Assembly (NCBI GenBank): GCA_902806575.1
Contig: CADCXD010000009.1
Location: 1,426,001-1,490,000, forward strand
Origin: Jackrogersella multiformis
Taxonomy: Eukaryota > Ascomycota > Sordariomycetes > Xylariales > Hypoxylaceae
Reading direction: 5' to 3'
DNA length: 64,000 bases
Below the pieces are notes generated by a model. That model searched no databases. It was given only the letters and a program-made list of their open reading frames with translations, and had not been told where the DNA came from. A program made the position numbers and the translations under genes. Positions within the stretch are counted from its first letter, which is position 1. Each line of letters begins with the position of its first letter. This document shows positions 31,993 through 45,578 of the stretch, in pieces.

Positions 31993-34900
31993 TCATAGAA
32001 ATCCCTTGGTCAGACTCGGAATTCGCCCTATGCTGCTCTTGCGTTTCGGCACCTCGATGCCGGTTCCGCTAAGGCTGCCCGTTTCGTCTGCGTCGCCGCT
32101 CGTTCCCGTTCCATTTCTCCACGCGCTGAGCCGCCTGCCCCCGATGGGAGTGCCTATTCGCACGCTACCGCCGTTCACGCTCCCCTTCTCCATCCTCAGA
32201 TGCTTCCAGCCTTCGAGCTCGCGCTCTAGGCGGAGAGTCTTTTCCTTCTCTTCTCTCAATTCTCGCTCAGCCCGGCGGGCCGACAATTGGTTGTCGCCTT
32301 CACTAGCTTGGAGCTCGTCAATTGCCTTGAGGAGTTTGTCGACCCTGTCGCGTAGTCGGGTTACGTCGTCGTTGAGCTGCACCGCCTGTTTGTCCTTGCG
32401 CTCTATCTGAGACTGTAGGTCCTTCACGGTTCGGTCGACGTTCCGAACGGAGCGTTGTGATTTCGATCGCTCGTTCTCTTGAGTTTCGAGCTGCGATTCA
32501 AGCTACCGTGGGAAGGGAGTATTAGCGGCGCGTCTTGTGAACTTGCGGAATAAAGAGGAGAGGGGTCTTTTTGAAGATTGCGATGGTAGCATCTCGTTGA
32601 GAGGTTCCGGTCCGGGTTCTGGTGATGTACTAACCTCCTGAATACGCTTGTGCAAAAATTTGATATCCTGGCTGCCACTTGAGTATCCCTTAGTCTCTAG
32701 ATCGACGAGGCGCACTTGCACTTCATTAAGGCTCTTCTCGAGGGCTGCTTTTTGTTTGGCGAGCTCGGCACCGGTTTCGCGCTCGGCTGTCATTTCTTTT
32801 TGCACTTCGGTGGCGAGAGACTCGGCCCTTCGCATCTTCTCTACTGCCGCGGCGGCTATGTCTTCCTGTTGGGCTAAGCTAGACTTCAGCTCTAGAATCT
32901 CTCTATCAGTATTAGCGGCATTGCGCAACGCTGGGCTCTCGCTCTTGGCCAAATCCTCAAGGCCTGCCTTAGCTTCCTTGAGTCTTGCCTCAATGCTTGA
33001 CTTCTCCCTGGCAAGGTTATCGCGCTCGGAAGTAATGTCGTCGACGGAGCTGCGGAGGGTTCGGACTTGAGAAAGGAGAGACACAACCTTGCTCTGAGCT
33101 TCGTTGTGGGCGGTGACAGCTTCGTCGCGTGAAGACACAACGTCGGCGAGTGTAGTTTCGAGACGCGACTTTTCTTTCGACCACGTGGTGCTGTTGAGTA
33201 CCTCGTCGTCCCATTTGGAGCGGAGATCGTCGAGTTCCTCGCGTAAACGAGCGATTTCGGATTGCTTGAAGAGCTTTTCCTCTCGAGCCAGGTCGAGTTC
33301 CTTGGTAAGCGTGGCGAATTCTGCCTGGTATTTCTTACGAGTTTGCTCCATGCTTGACTCTTTATCCTCAAGGTCAATAGCTCTCTGGTTTCTGTAGTCT
33401 TCCAGTTCGTGCTGAAGGCGTTTCTTTGCTTGAAGAGCAGCCTCGAGATCCGTTGATATATCCTCCAGCTTCTCCTCAAGACGTTGATTCTGGCGCAGCA
33501 TGTCCTCCATGCTTCCGTCAGTCTTCTTTCGCTGAGACATTATCTCGGCGTAGGCATCCTCTGCTTCCTTGGCCTGAGACTTGGCAAACTGCTCGGCTCG
33601 AGTCGCCTTCAGAACAGCAATTTCAGCCTGCTCCAGTTTGCTGAAATATTCGTCTGCGCGGCTCTTATACATCTCGAGGCTTGAAGTTACGTCCTCTAAT
33701 TGGGAACTTTCGGCATCAAGTCGGATTTGGAGGTCAGCAAATTCTTGGAGCAGCTGGTTACGACTGGATGCCTCTTGCTCTCGGGCGATATTCATTTCTT
33801 GTAGATCAGACTTCGAATCTCGAAGTTCGACTTCTAGCCTTGCTCTTTCACGCCTGATCTTTTCAAAGTGCTCCTTGACATCAGCTAGTTCAGCAATGGC
33901 ATCGTTGTGGTTGTGGAGAAGTGCACGTCTGGAATCCTCTTGGCTATTGAGCAGATCTAGAATTTCCTCGTGAGATTTGGTCTGGATATCCCGCACAGAT
34001 AGCTCGCCACTCCTAATCGACTTCTCCAATTGAGAGACTTTCTTTGTCGAGTCGTCGAGCATATCGTGCAAGCGGCTATTTGCTTTCTCCAGCTTCTTCA
34101 TCCGGCGAGCAGATGGGCTCTCTTCAATATTCGTCTCTGGCGTTGGCGTGACACGGTCAAGCTGGCTTTGGAGGTGGCGGGTTTGCATCTGTGAAAGCTG
34201 AAGTTGGTTTTGCAGCTCTTCGAGTTCAGTCTTCAGGTCCTGTTTATGGTTGAAGCTGAGAATATCTGCCGTACGGTCTGATCTACCAGAGTCCGGAATC
34301 AGGTCATTCTCGTTAGCAACCCGGCGAGTGGGCGTGGAAGTATTTGAGTAATGTCGCCCGTTGGGTTTGCTTCGTCTTTGCGTAGGGGAGCCGTTAAAAG
34401 GGGCCTCGTTAGGGTGCATTTCCTCTAGCTTAGGCCTTACTGGCGACTCCGACCGGTTTGCGCGTAGTTCAGCCACTTGTGCTTCCGCGTTGGTCCGCGC
34501 GGCAGTCTGAACACGAAGGTTCTGTTGCAATTCCTCGATCTTCCTAAGCATATCGAAGTTCTTACTCATGATCTTATCATGACTTGCGTCACCCTGGGCG
34601 GGAATTGAGTCTTCTGGGTCGACAGCTTTTAGAATACGTAACATTTGTGTTCGAAGCTCTTCTAATTCCGTATCTCGAGAGTCGAGTGTCGCCTGCATAG
34701 TGCGTATTGTTGATTGAGCCTGGGTTCGTAGTTGGCGCTCGGATTCAACGGTTCGATTTGCCTCAGCGAGTTGAATTGTGTAGTTCGATGAGGCCTTTTC
34801 GGCGTTTCGACTGGACTTGACTTCACGCGCGACCTCGTGGTTTAGATCCTCGACGTTGAGTTGCAATTTCTCAACCTTCTTCTCGAGACCAGCTATAGTC

Positions 34901-37900
34901 AAAGACGCATCTCCGAGCTGTTTGTTGAGCTTGGCGTGCTGCTCCTCCATTCTTGTTTTCTCTCGCTGGAGGGTTATTATCTGCCCTCTCGAAGCTTCAC
35001 TAGCCTTTGAGCTGGATCGTGCGATTTCAAGTCCCTTCTGCTGTAATTTGTTAAGTAGGGCACGGTTGTCGTTCTCGGATGCCGTCAAACGACCCTTCAC
35101 CGTGACTAATTCGCGTTCGAGCCGTTCTTTGGCCTGATCGTTCTTAAGGCCGTATTCTCCAGATGAAATCATGAACTTATTGAGATCCTCTATCTCCCGA
35201 TTCAGCTTCTCACACTCACCTTCGAACCAGCTAAGGCGTTCTTGGGTTGCGTCAAGGTCTTTCTGCAGGCTGGTCTCCCGTTCTCGAGCTGCGCGGGTGG
35301 CATTGCGCTCGCCTGCCTCTTCCGCGTTTAATCGCGCTTCTTCAGCTTGGCTTTTTGCTACTCGCAACCGCCGAATTTCGTCCCGCGCCTCGTCTCGTTC
35401 TTTTTCAGCTGTGCCTCGGGCTTCCATTGTGCGCCGTAGCGTATCCTGTTGTAGATAGAGCTCCTTTTCGATCGTTATTTTGGATTCCTTGAGCTGGTCG
35501 TGTTCTTCTTGCAAAGCCTGATATTTGTGCTCAGAAAGAAGTGCTACGTCATCTCGTGACTGGCGCTCGCGACTTAGTTCCATCTGAACTTGGTACAACT
35601 GATCCTTTAGATCCTTGATTTGAGACTCCAGCAATTCACGATTCTGGTTTGCCTGGGCATCCTCGGAGAGCCTTGCTTGGAGCAATTGTTTGGCATCCTC
35701 TGCCTCACGCTGGATCTGCGAATGCTGGGACTTCATAGCAACCATTTCGGCTTGGACCTCACGGAGACGATTCGCCGTCTTCTCTTTCTCGGATAATAGC
35801 GTCTTCCTCTGATCTTCGAAGCTACGCTGCTCCATCTGGAATGTCTTGTTGTCCGAACGAAGGAGAACAAGCTCGCTTTCTTTCTTCCTCACAAGCTCCT
35901 CGTAGGCTGTCGAAGTTTTGGATAATTCTGAGAGCTGCTGTTGCGCTTCGCGGTGTTCTTGTGTAAGGCGCTGTTCTCGTGACTTGAGAGACTGTAATTC
36001 CTTTTGAGAGGCGGCTAATTTGATGTCTGCGTCTTGATCTACCTTGAGCATCTTTCCCTCAACGTCTCGTAGTTTACGATCCTTTAAGGAGAGTTGGCTC
36101 TGAAGCATCTTAACCTCGTCTTCAAGCGCGGCTTCCTGCGCGCTTCGGTCTGCCTGCTTCTGGGAGAGATTCTCGATTTCCTTTCCAAGATCAGATACTC
36201 GTGCATCTAGTTCGGATTTCTCTTCTTCGAGTCGAGCAATGAGGCCAGCAGCCTGTTCTAGCTGTGCTCGGTATGTGTCTACCTCATGCTCGGCCCTCTT
36301 CTTTGCATCAAGGAGATCGTCAAGTTGGCTCTCAAGCTTATCCTGATCATCGATAGCGCCTTGCAATTCTTCCTCGAGCTCGGACTCGCGAAGTTGCAAG
36401 CGTTGGAATATCTCCTCTTTGTCTAGCGCCAATGCTCGTTCGCTTTCTAGGATCTGCTGCGTCCGCATTAATTCCGCATGGCAGTTTCGTCTTTCTTCTT
36501 CGAGCCGTGCACGATTTTCCGTTTCTTGCCGCATCTTATCGTTTAGCAGTTTAATCTTCTCGTCTCGTCGTTTCACTTCGATAGCTGTACGAGTTGCACC
36601 TAGTAATGGCTTCATCTTAATAAGAAGCTGCCACCAAGGATTCTCGCAGAGATCAAGATAGACATTGAAATTCCTTTGAATGACTCGGGTTGCTTCCGTG
36701 CGGTACAGCCTCTTGAAGGCCATCCGGCGTTGGATGTAGCCACGGGCAAGAGATTGAAATCGAGACATTATCTCTCTAATCAATGCATCACGTTGCTCTT
36801 CTAACTCAGCAAGCACACCTGCTCGGAAGAATACCTTCGTGAGACCGACGCGGAAGAGGGACTTGTCTATTCCCAGCTTATCTAGCATAAACGCTGCCGC
36901 GGCCTGCCCCTCTAAATATCCCTTTGGCACATCCCTACAGAGAACCTCGTATCGTTGTCGAAACTCCGCAAACGAGAGCCGATTGGGGAAGCCGGTCCGG
37001 GCTATCCTTATGCCTTCGAGAACACCATTGCATCTCAACTGGTCGAGGACTAGTAGTGCGTTGAATTGCTTAGGGCGCTTCTTGTGGTTGGGAAGAATAC
37101 AACGGACGAAATGAGGGTGGGTGGAATGGAGTTGAGACATGAGACTGGATAACTGCTCTTTATGTCTCTGTGCAACTGTTCGAAATAGCCCCCTTTTCAC
37201 CCTACTCCGGGAAGCGGTATTGTCATCATCGGAGTCGGCGCAGTCTAAGAACAAATTTGCGACGTGCTTGTCTGTCGAGGCAGCTAGTAGTCGAGTGATA
37301 TTGTCATTTAGAGGATCTTTGTTCTTCTCTAACCAGCCCTCAGTCGAATACTCGACTTCGGCCGCGTAGTGGGTCAAAACGAACCCCTGACGAGCACCAG
37401 GACGCGATTGACGATATTTGGTGGATTTCTTGTCCCACAATGAATGAAGCTTCTCTGTGAAGGACTTATCGGTAGCCTTCGGCATGACACTGTCTTCGTC
37501 AAGACAGGAGAAAATACCAATGGGTTTTGATAGCTCGATGAGATCAATGGTTGGTTGTAAATCGCGACCAAAATCGATGAATTGCCACTCGATCTGCTCT
37601 CTCGCGTACTCCTCCTGTTCTAGGACAAACATATGGTGATTGAAAAATTGCTGTAGCTTTTCGTTGGTATAGTTGATACAGAGCTGCTCGAAGCTATTCT
37701 CTTCGAAGATTTCGAACCCCGCAATATCAAGCACGCCGATGAAATGCGAGTCGTCAATCCCCAGTCCTGTCCGGTCGAGCTGATAATTTATTTTCTTGAC
37801 CAGGTCTCCAAAGCCACGCTCATATATACCTTTGGCGAGAGCATCGATGGCGAGACGCACTTGTTCAGGAGTTTGAACCTTCTCCACCCACTCGCGACCT

Positions 37901-39425
37901 GCCTTAACTTTGGGATGAAGGAGCCCCTGCAAGAAAGGTTCCAAAGGAATCCCCATAAGCTTGCACACTCTAGCGGCTACCTCTTTAGCATCCGGAGCAA
38001 GACGCGCTTGATCGGCCATGCGACTTTCCTTCACGACCGTGAGGTTGCCCAAGTGTAAAACTGCCGCAACAGTACGAAGAATGGAGTTTTGATCCTTCTC
38101 AGAAAAACCCATGACGTTGAATGCTTCAAGCAGAGACTCCCATTCATCAAGGTCAGAGACACCAGATATCGTATCATGACCTTCGCGGGTGTAAGCGAAA
38201 TCTTCGACTTCGAGTTCATCAAGTAAGAAGTCTCGTCTCATCTGCCGGTCAGTGCCCTTTAGGAGCTGGTAGAAAACATGATAATTTCGTTCTTGGGAGT
38301 TGATGCGGACCACCCTGGATTTCTCTAGAAGATACCAATCAATAAAGGCGCCAGCAATGGCTCCATTCCGAGTAAATTCTATACGAATGAATTTCCCGAA
38401 TCGAGACGAGTTGTTGTTTCGTACGGTTTGCGCGTTACCAAAAGATTCGAGGATAGGGTTGGCGCGTAGGATCTGCTGGGAGAGGGTAGAATGCTGTCCT
38501 CTGCCCTTACCCGAAGAATCTGAATGAGCCACCGCGGCGAGATATTGGATGACCTTTTTTGTGTTCTCGGTCTTTCCTGCACCTGATTCACCAGTAACCA
38601 AGATACTTTGATTTTCCCCTTCGTCAACTAGGTTTCGGAATGCTTCATCAGCCATGGCGAATATGTGTGGCTTTGTGTCCTCTCGATTTCTGCCCTTGTA
38701 CCTATTTATGTACTCGTTCGTATATATCGGTAAAGGACAGTAGGGGTTCACTGTGACCAAGAATAGCCCGGAGTAGGTGTATATCAAGTCGGCTTGATAT
38801 CTCATGTGAAGGTTGTGGACAACGGACGCTTCATTGAGGTGTGTTAACTCCGCCATATCGTTCGCCTTGTCGAATTTCGCCGGGTTGACCTTATCCACAC
38901 TCTCGCTATCAACCTCACGTTGCTATAAGTCCAAATCAGTATACCGGTTAGCATCGTGCAATGCAATGCGACTAGACTTACGCTTCCATCATCACATTGC
39001 ACTAATATGCGGCCTTCCCCAATATCATCGACTATCCAGCCCTTGACGAAGGCAGCTTGCGGATCCTTAAGCCAGACATATCTCCTGCCAGAGAAGTCGT
39101 TTTCCCCTTCGATTCCCTTGACGGTATCCAGGCTCCTCCGCATCTCCTCGGTTTTGATGAAGGACGGGGCAAAGGTTGAGTTCGGAGCATTGCTCTTCGA
39201 ATTAACCCGGTTGTGTCGTGGGCCATTGCTGCCAACTGGTAGGAGGTTGACGACGCCAACTGAGACTTGCGACTGTGTACGATTATGCGAGGGTGGCGTC
39301 GTTACCCTCGTTAGAAGAGTTGATTGGGAGGGGAATATAGCGGATTTCGGTCTACCAAAACCACTCGAACCCGGCGAGGGTGTAGGCGAATCCTTCCGCG
39401 CGAAGGGATTATTGCGTACTGACAT
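31993..39425 (-). CDS. myo2: Class II myosin heavy chain
   Basis: Conventional myosin that builds the contractile actin ring at septa. Exons on the minus strand are 39425-38982, 38922-32635 and 32502-31993, giving 2,413 residues, the usual mould length. The N-terminal 100 residues are disordered and followed by the SH3-like part (YVWLKDPQAAFVKGWIVDD). The motor has the P-loop GESGAGKTENTKK (about 259-271), switch I NNNSSRFGKF and switch II LDIAGFEIFEENSFEQL. One or two degenerate IQ motifs lie near 875-900 (ARGYIQRRMAFKRL, TRVIQRNFNVYL). A very long coiled coil runs from about 910 onward, broken near 1630-1700 by a Pro/Ser/Thr-rich hinge (SPTQRRSKPNGRHYS). The last exon adds more coiled coil and a basic Ser/Gly tail ending SIGRIPSLTKGFL. 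The last intron is open throughout (see findings). Confidence 0.97.
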
Positions 39426-40562
39426 ATTGGACGCGCTTAATGTCTGTTCCAAAGGGTATATACGATATCATGGGTATTAAAACCTTCCAAGGTCATTAGA
39501 AGTAGTAGTTCCTATAATTGGTGTTGACGGTCTGTATTCCAAACCCACAACCTACGTACCATCAATGGAGAGAATTAAGGTGGTGAAACACAATGCCATA
39601 GAAAACAAGCATTGGGTGTTGTTGTTAGGAAGAAGAAATCAAATGGTGATGTTGAGCGAATGGAAAGAACTAAAATATTTGGGTTTTATTGAGTTTGGGT
39701 AGTCAGAGGCGACTTTGTACCAAAAATTCGTTCTTTCCTGTTTGTGGTGGTTTTTCTTTTTCTTTTTGGTAATGACGATGCTGCAAGATGCCGAATTTAT
39801 TAATTGTTGACACGCAAGAGCGCATGGCAACGGGATTGTGTGAGAGTAAACAGTGTCCGGGTCTTGGCTAGGACTACATATACCTAGGTAGGCTCTAGCG
39901 CTTCTACAAGGTACCAGGTCCGGGTATCTACACTAGGTATCGATAGACCCCCGGCCTCTGAACCTTGAAAAGTGGGCTGTCTGTATCGGTATCGGATTAA
40001 GTATAATCCAATCGATATTTATTTTTATACTTGGTACCTAGATACTTGTACATTATATAATCAAGTAATCCACACCTTTAGTGCCCTTTATCTGATGATT
40101 CCATCGAACGGCAAACCAGAAACCTTAAGAAAAACACTTGGAATGAAGCGCGAATCTGAGACAACTGTTCTTTCGCATATTTTTTTTCTCAAAGAAATTT
40201 TGGTCTTGCATCAGAGTCTTTTTGATCTCGACCATCTCGAATCAACGTGACTCACAGAGATTTTTAATATCTACCTAGGTACTTCGTTAAATTCTCCTTT
40301 ACAACAAGTTCATCTGTTACCTTCTTGTTATCTTCAAGCATACGCGTCGAGGTTCCTTGAGATGTCAATCTACCTCTACCTTTTCATTAATCACATTCAT
40401 CTGTTCACTTTCCTGCCGTCTAATTGACTGGGCTATTCACATCATTCACTAATTGAAGACACCATCTTTGCAATCTCTTTTTTTTCTCTCGGTCGCCATA
40501 TTAACTTGTCGCTTGACAGTCTAGACGAGCTTCCCCGATGCATCGCGTCCACCACTTTCACA
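39426..40562. promoter_or_regulatory. Divergent region between myosin-II and the Red1-like gene
   Basis: About 1.1 kb between two start codons, so both promoters lie here. CTAGGTA-type motifs occur near 39882-39889 and 40273-40280. T-rich tracts precede the start at 40563. No gene is seen. Confidence 0.5.
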
Positions 40563-43500
40563 ATGTCCGAACATCCCTTCAAGTATGGCCACTATCTAGG
40601 TCAACAATCCACTTCGCGGCCTAACTCGTCATTTCCCAACCCGCCATCGTCGATGGATCCTCAACCGTCGTCACATTATCCTACATTCGGCAACTATGCG
40701 ACCGTCAATCATTCTTATCAATATAACGCGAACAACATACCTGGCTTAGGGATGGCCATCTCTCAACCACCTGCGCCTGTACCTATACCTTACCCATCCG
40801 GGAACAACAATACATGGCACCCACAACCACAGGCCACCCCACAGCACGGTATTTTATCGCAGTCATCAGAGAATAATCGTGGTACCATGACTAAACAAGG
40901 GGAAGTCCCCATCTCGTCTAGAGGACAAGAGGACCAGATCCTCGAAGAAGGAGAGCTGAGCGAGGGTGAATTTGAGGATCTGTACGAGCCAAAAGATGTA
41001 CTCGATATTACCGTTCCTCCATCCCGTCAGCCACCTAGCATGATAGACAATCAAAATGGGAGCGTCGGAGATGCCGATGGATCTTCGATATATGACGGCG
41101 TGACACCTCGAGATGAAGCTATCATTAATAGCACATCAACATCAATCCCGGCAGTCGACCAAGAATATTCTCCAGACGAAGACTGGGAACCCAGTTACCA
41201 AGAACGCGAGAGGTCTGGCTCATATTCCCCTTACTTGTCTCCAAGAGAGATTCAGCGCAAGGTATCTGTGAGCAAGCCTATATCATACGGCACAAAGCGT
41301 AAGTCATAGTAAATGCTCTTGTTCTCTACAAACTCATCTAACCACTCATTACTAGAAACCCCAGCTGTTCAGGCCACCTTACAATCTTTGCCGGGGATAA
41401 ACACGGCATCTGTACAGCGACCGACAGCTGAAGCCATATTATCAAATGGTACAAATTGTTCCGGAGTCGTTACAAATGGCCATAGTAATGCACTATCTGT
41501 TCCTGCAAAAGACCCCACGCCTCTTTCCCCTTTCCAGTCTGTAGCAGAAGCAAAGAAGAAGGCGCAAGAAGCTATTCTTGGATTATGGCCCTTAAAAGTT
41601 CGATATCAAGATTATATCGAGGAAGGCTTGGACGAAAAGTTGGTAAAAGGCTTGTTTACGGATCTTGGTCTGGAATCATCAATGCCCAAACCTATTGGGG
41701 TACAGAAGGCTACAGGTGATGCCGAAGTGCCAGTTGCACACGAGCCTTCTAAGATCGTTGTCGAACCACAGAACATCAAAGATCAATCTTTAACTTCGCC
41801 AAAACCGAAACAACCCGCGATAGTTGAATCTACAACGAAGACTAGTACCGTTGGTGACGCAAAGACGGCTGCCAAGACAGCTGCCGAGGAGCGTAAAGAT
41901 AAGATTGCCAGAAAGCTGGCAGCCAAGGCACAGAAACCTGTAGCGGTCGTCCAACCGTCTGCGCCAGCTCCGCCGTCCCAGTCGACTCCGGCTAATGTGA
42001 GCGTGACTGCTCCAACTAATATGTCACCAGCAAAGTCGAAGACTCGAGCCGAAAATAATGCAATCCTTTACCAGAAACTTGCAGCATTGAAAAAAGCACA
42101 AGAGAAAGCAATGGCTGATAAGCTGGCAGCTGAATCCTTAATAAAGCCTGCCACACCCTCTACTGTGCCTGCAAGCCAGCCCGATACGATTCCTGGATCT
42201 GAGAACAAGGGAGACTTACCACTGAACCCCTCAGCCGCTCCGATCCCCGCCCCGGAGCAGAATCGACGTTCTGTGTCCACAGAAAAAAGCTTGCCTAAAG
42301 AAGAGGGCATCCCAGGTTTGTTCGTGGCTACTCAGCTAGGACAACCAAATAGCCGCAACTTGAAACGGCCGGTAGCTTCGGATTTTGATAGTTATTCCAG
42401 TCACGCCGGGACTCTCAAGCGAACCCGCACCCAGGAGCCATTAATAATTGATGTCAGTGATGACGAGGACGTGGAAATGGATATCGGCTCGCCCACTGAC
42501 GAACCCAATTCCTCAACCGAGATAACCCACCAGCCCTCTCGGCAAACTCCCCTGGGGGTATTTCCACCGCTATCTGACTCCTCGAACAGGAAGCAACGCT
42601 CTAGTCCTAGTTCAAGTGCTATTCCTACACCTCCGTTGCGTGGAGCCAAACTTGATTTGCTTAACAAGCGAATTGAAGAGGCAAAGCGACAAATTGCCGA
42701 GGCTGAAGCTAAGAAGAAGCATACCAGAAAGGTTAACGTTCCTCAGTCGCCGGATACTCAACCTTCAGCGACAAGATCTGCTACACCGAAGATTCCTGAA
42801 GATGTACAAACACTACAAGAAGCCAAGACGGGCAATATCGATAGGCGTGATAGGATTGTAAGTATTGAGTTGCCGACGGTCGAGACTGTCCTCAGGGAGA
42901 AGCAGGATAAACTCAAGCGGGCTGTTGCGCAAGCAGCGCAGCTTGAACTTGAAATCCAGGCGAGTATCGAGGAACGTCGCAGGCTAACCATGGAAATGGA
43001 GAAGCTTGCAGATTCTCCAGGGCCAATAATCACTGAAACAAGCATGCAAGCTCAGCTTGTTCCTTCTGGTATGTTCAACCTCAGTGCTCATCGCGGTATA
43101 GCAATTCCATGATATCGTGGTATATTAACAACTCTCTAGGTGTAGTGGTTGCAACTTCAGAGTCAAATCATGCCGCTGAGTTGCAGCTTCTAAATGAACA
43201 TCAATCGAGCCTGGAGGAGCAAGCTAGAGATATACCCATGGCTGAAGGCGAAGACATAAGCCAACATGACCAAGGACCAGCTATGAATGAAGTCCAACCC
43301 AGTCTGGTTTCTCCTCGGTCCAACTCCCCAGCAGTCGATCAACCTCTCGCTGATGCCCAGTCACCACAGGGTCTCACTCCAGCCAATGAAGAATTGCCAG
43401 CTACAGCTAGCAATCATAGTTCACCGTCTGAGAGTACTTCAATAGATGTGCTCACGAAAGGTGATCTAGCAGATTCTGACGATGTGGTCAATAATGCAGA

Positions 43501-44390
43501 TATCCAGGTCGAAGAGCAAGATCATGAGATGACAGACGTATTAGAACAATCATCCCGACACTCATCCATGAGCAGTGATGACTCATACAGACCACAGCCG
43601 ACGCCGGTATCACCTCTCCATGACGCTCCCCATACGGGACTTGAGAATGACTTCACGAGATCTCTCTCAACCCAAGAGCAACGCAACTCACTCATTGACA
43701 AACAGCCTACGCATGAAGTACTACATGGTGTCGAACTACATGAACCGACCCATAATATGACTTCGCCAGGGGCAGAACACCCTAGTGGAGAAGTACAAAA
43801 TAGCTCACCCCGGGAGCACCCCTTACTGACTCATACGCAGGATGAACCTGAACAGAGGCCCCAATTGGAGGATCTGTTATCTTACCATAGTCCTCTCGGG
43901 TATTTCCGTGCATATAGATTCCACCCCAAATACTTTGACGAGGTGGCAGGCGGTCTCAAGTCAATGACTTACAGCTCCAAGATCGATCCTATGCGCCCAC
44001 TTTGCCCCCGTGCATTATCTGGGGAGCAATGTCCTGACGGCAATTCTTGTGAATACCAGCATTTTGAGAACATGGTGCTTCCTGGTGAGTTCTGAAGCCG
44101 ACCCAACTAAACATCCTCAACCCTCTCTGCGAAACATCCCCCCCTTTGGATAGCTGACTTCATGTCGCCGTGCTTTAGATGCTGAAATCATCACGCAACT
44201 CGGCTCTGCCGACATGTTCGCTGGAGAAACGAGGAACAGGTTCATTGAGGGGCTTAAAAAGGTACTCAATGACTTGAAAGCCAACAAAGTTAAGGACTTC
44301 GATCGTATCACGAGAGCCATCGTCAAGCACAGGCAAGAGTTTCTGGAAGACAAGTCTAAAGTGTTGCCACTCGATGCTGGTACCAGCTAG
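40563..44390 (+). CDS. Red1-like zf-C3H1 protein (nuclear RNA decay adaptor)
   Basis: Exons 40563-41298, 41356-43068, 43140-44084 and 44179-44390 join in phase to 1,201 residues; introns are 57, 71 and 94 nt. Near the C-terminus (about 1104-1127) the sequence LCPRALSGEQCPDGNSCEYQH has the C-x8-C-x5-C-x3-H spacing of the putative zf-C3H1 domain. It is preceded by SPLGYFRAYRFHPKYF. This combination is that of Red1-type proteins, which link the Mtr4-like helicase to the nuclear exosome (MTREC/PAXT complexes). The N-terminus is Pro/Gln/Asn-rich. The acidic segment EEGELSEGEFEDLYEP, an Ala/Lys-rich block (residues about 380-470) and two short coiled coils (LDLLNKRIEEAKRQIAEAEA; LREKQDKLKRAVAQAAQLEL) occupy the middle. 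The Red1 assignment is by domain and layout and not by overall similarity. Confidence 0.8.
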
Positions 44391-45578
44391 GCAGCCTCGT
44401 AGTTCACTTGCAGCAACTTACCATCCCAAACTGGAAAGAACCCTTTGTAGACTTCGCCTATTCCCTTTACCCCTTCCCACCTTTTCGTATTGCATTAGCT
44501 ACCTAGGTAAACCATGTTCTTTCATGGTCATATCAGCCTAGGCACTTGGTCTCCTTGAGAGGTGCCATAGCAGTGTCCGCCCTTCTGATAAAAGTTTTCG
44601 ACCGCCTTCGTGGACTTGGAGTGTACTTCTGGCGGCAATACCCATAGTCGCCTTGATCAGGAGTTAGATCACCGAAGATACAAGATCTACCTGACAGCAA
44701 CTTCCGTCCCTAGAGCAACATTAGGGGAGGCTCAAGGTCATTACATTAGCCTAGAATTGGAAGAGGAGGAGAAGATGAGAAGCAAAAACATAACGGATAA
44801 GCCGCCTGCAGCAGAATGACAGGCGCCGATTAGCTGATGTGCAAAGCATAGTGGAGGCATTTCACTATTCATGTAAATGCCGGAACTCATCCCGTCGCAT
44901 GTGATGGCCACGAGCACCTACAGAACCATATCAGGGAGTATTGCTCCTCATATTAGCAAGTCATCGGCTAGTTCAGTTAATCCATACTTGATTTCACACA
45001 TTTCGAAAGTTTCTTTAATGCCTTGATATCTATGTGCTAGTCTCTTTTAAACGTCCTTAATAATTCTACCTACCTAGGAGGTACCTATGGAGTGTGATTA
45101 TGTTAATTTAGGTGGTTTCCGTCAGTACCTTAGTACCTAGGATACCTATGGCCTTGCCAATCCATAAATTAGAGGGACAAGAGTATAAAAATCATGTGTA
45201 TAAGTCTATTACTAAGCTATTACTAAACTGGTATAGTGCGATCTTTCTCGTCATAATTACGTAAAACAGGTCTTCGGGAAAATGTCGGACAATAATACCT
45301 GGTACAAGACCCCTGAGCTGGCATGCTCCTCCACGTAGACGTCATTAATTCGTCAACAGATTTATACCTTAGGTACGACAGCATCGAAGGTGTTTGTTGA
45401 CATGTATTACGACGCGTTACCATTACAACCAGCAAAACGTAAAAGAAGAGGAAAAAGAAAAAGGAAGAGAGGCTTAGGAGTGTGAGGTTCATCATCCACA
45501 AGACTACCTATATTCAAGGTCAACGTCAACTACGACTACCTACCTAAGGTACCTAGGTACCTAGACTCTAGAGTAACA
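44391..45578. other. Intergenic region between the Red1-like and HAM1-like genes
   Basis: No convincing exon on either strand. The right end, 45537-45564, is a run of overlapping CCTAGGTA palindromes just before the ATG at 45579. This stretch contains the Red1-like 3' end and the HAM1-like promoter. Confidence 0.5.
45537..45564. repeat. CCTAGGTA palindromic run upstream of the HAM1-like gene
   Basis: Overlapping copies of acctaggt and its variants give a self-complementary 28-nt stretch ending 14 nt before the start codon. The same motif recurs in most spacers of this window. Confidence 0.7.
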
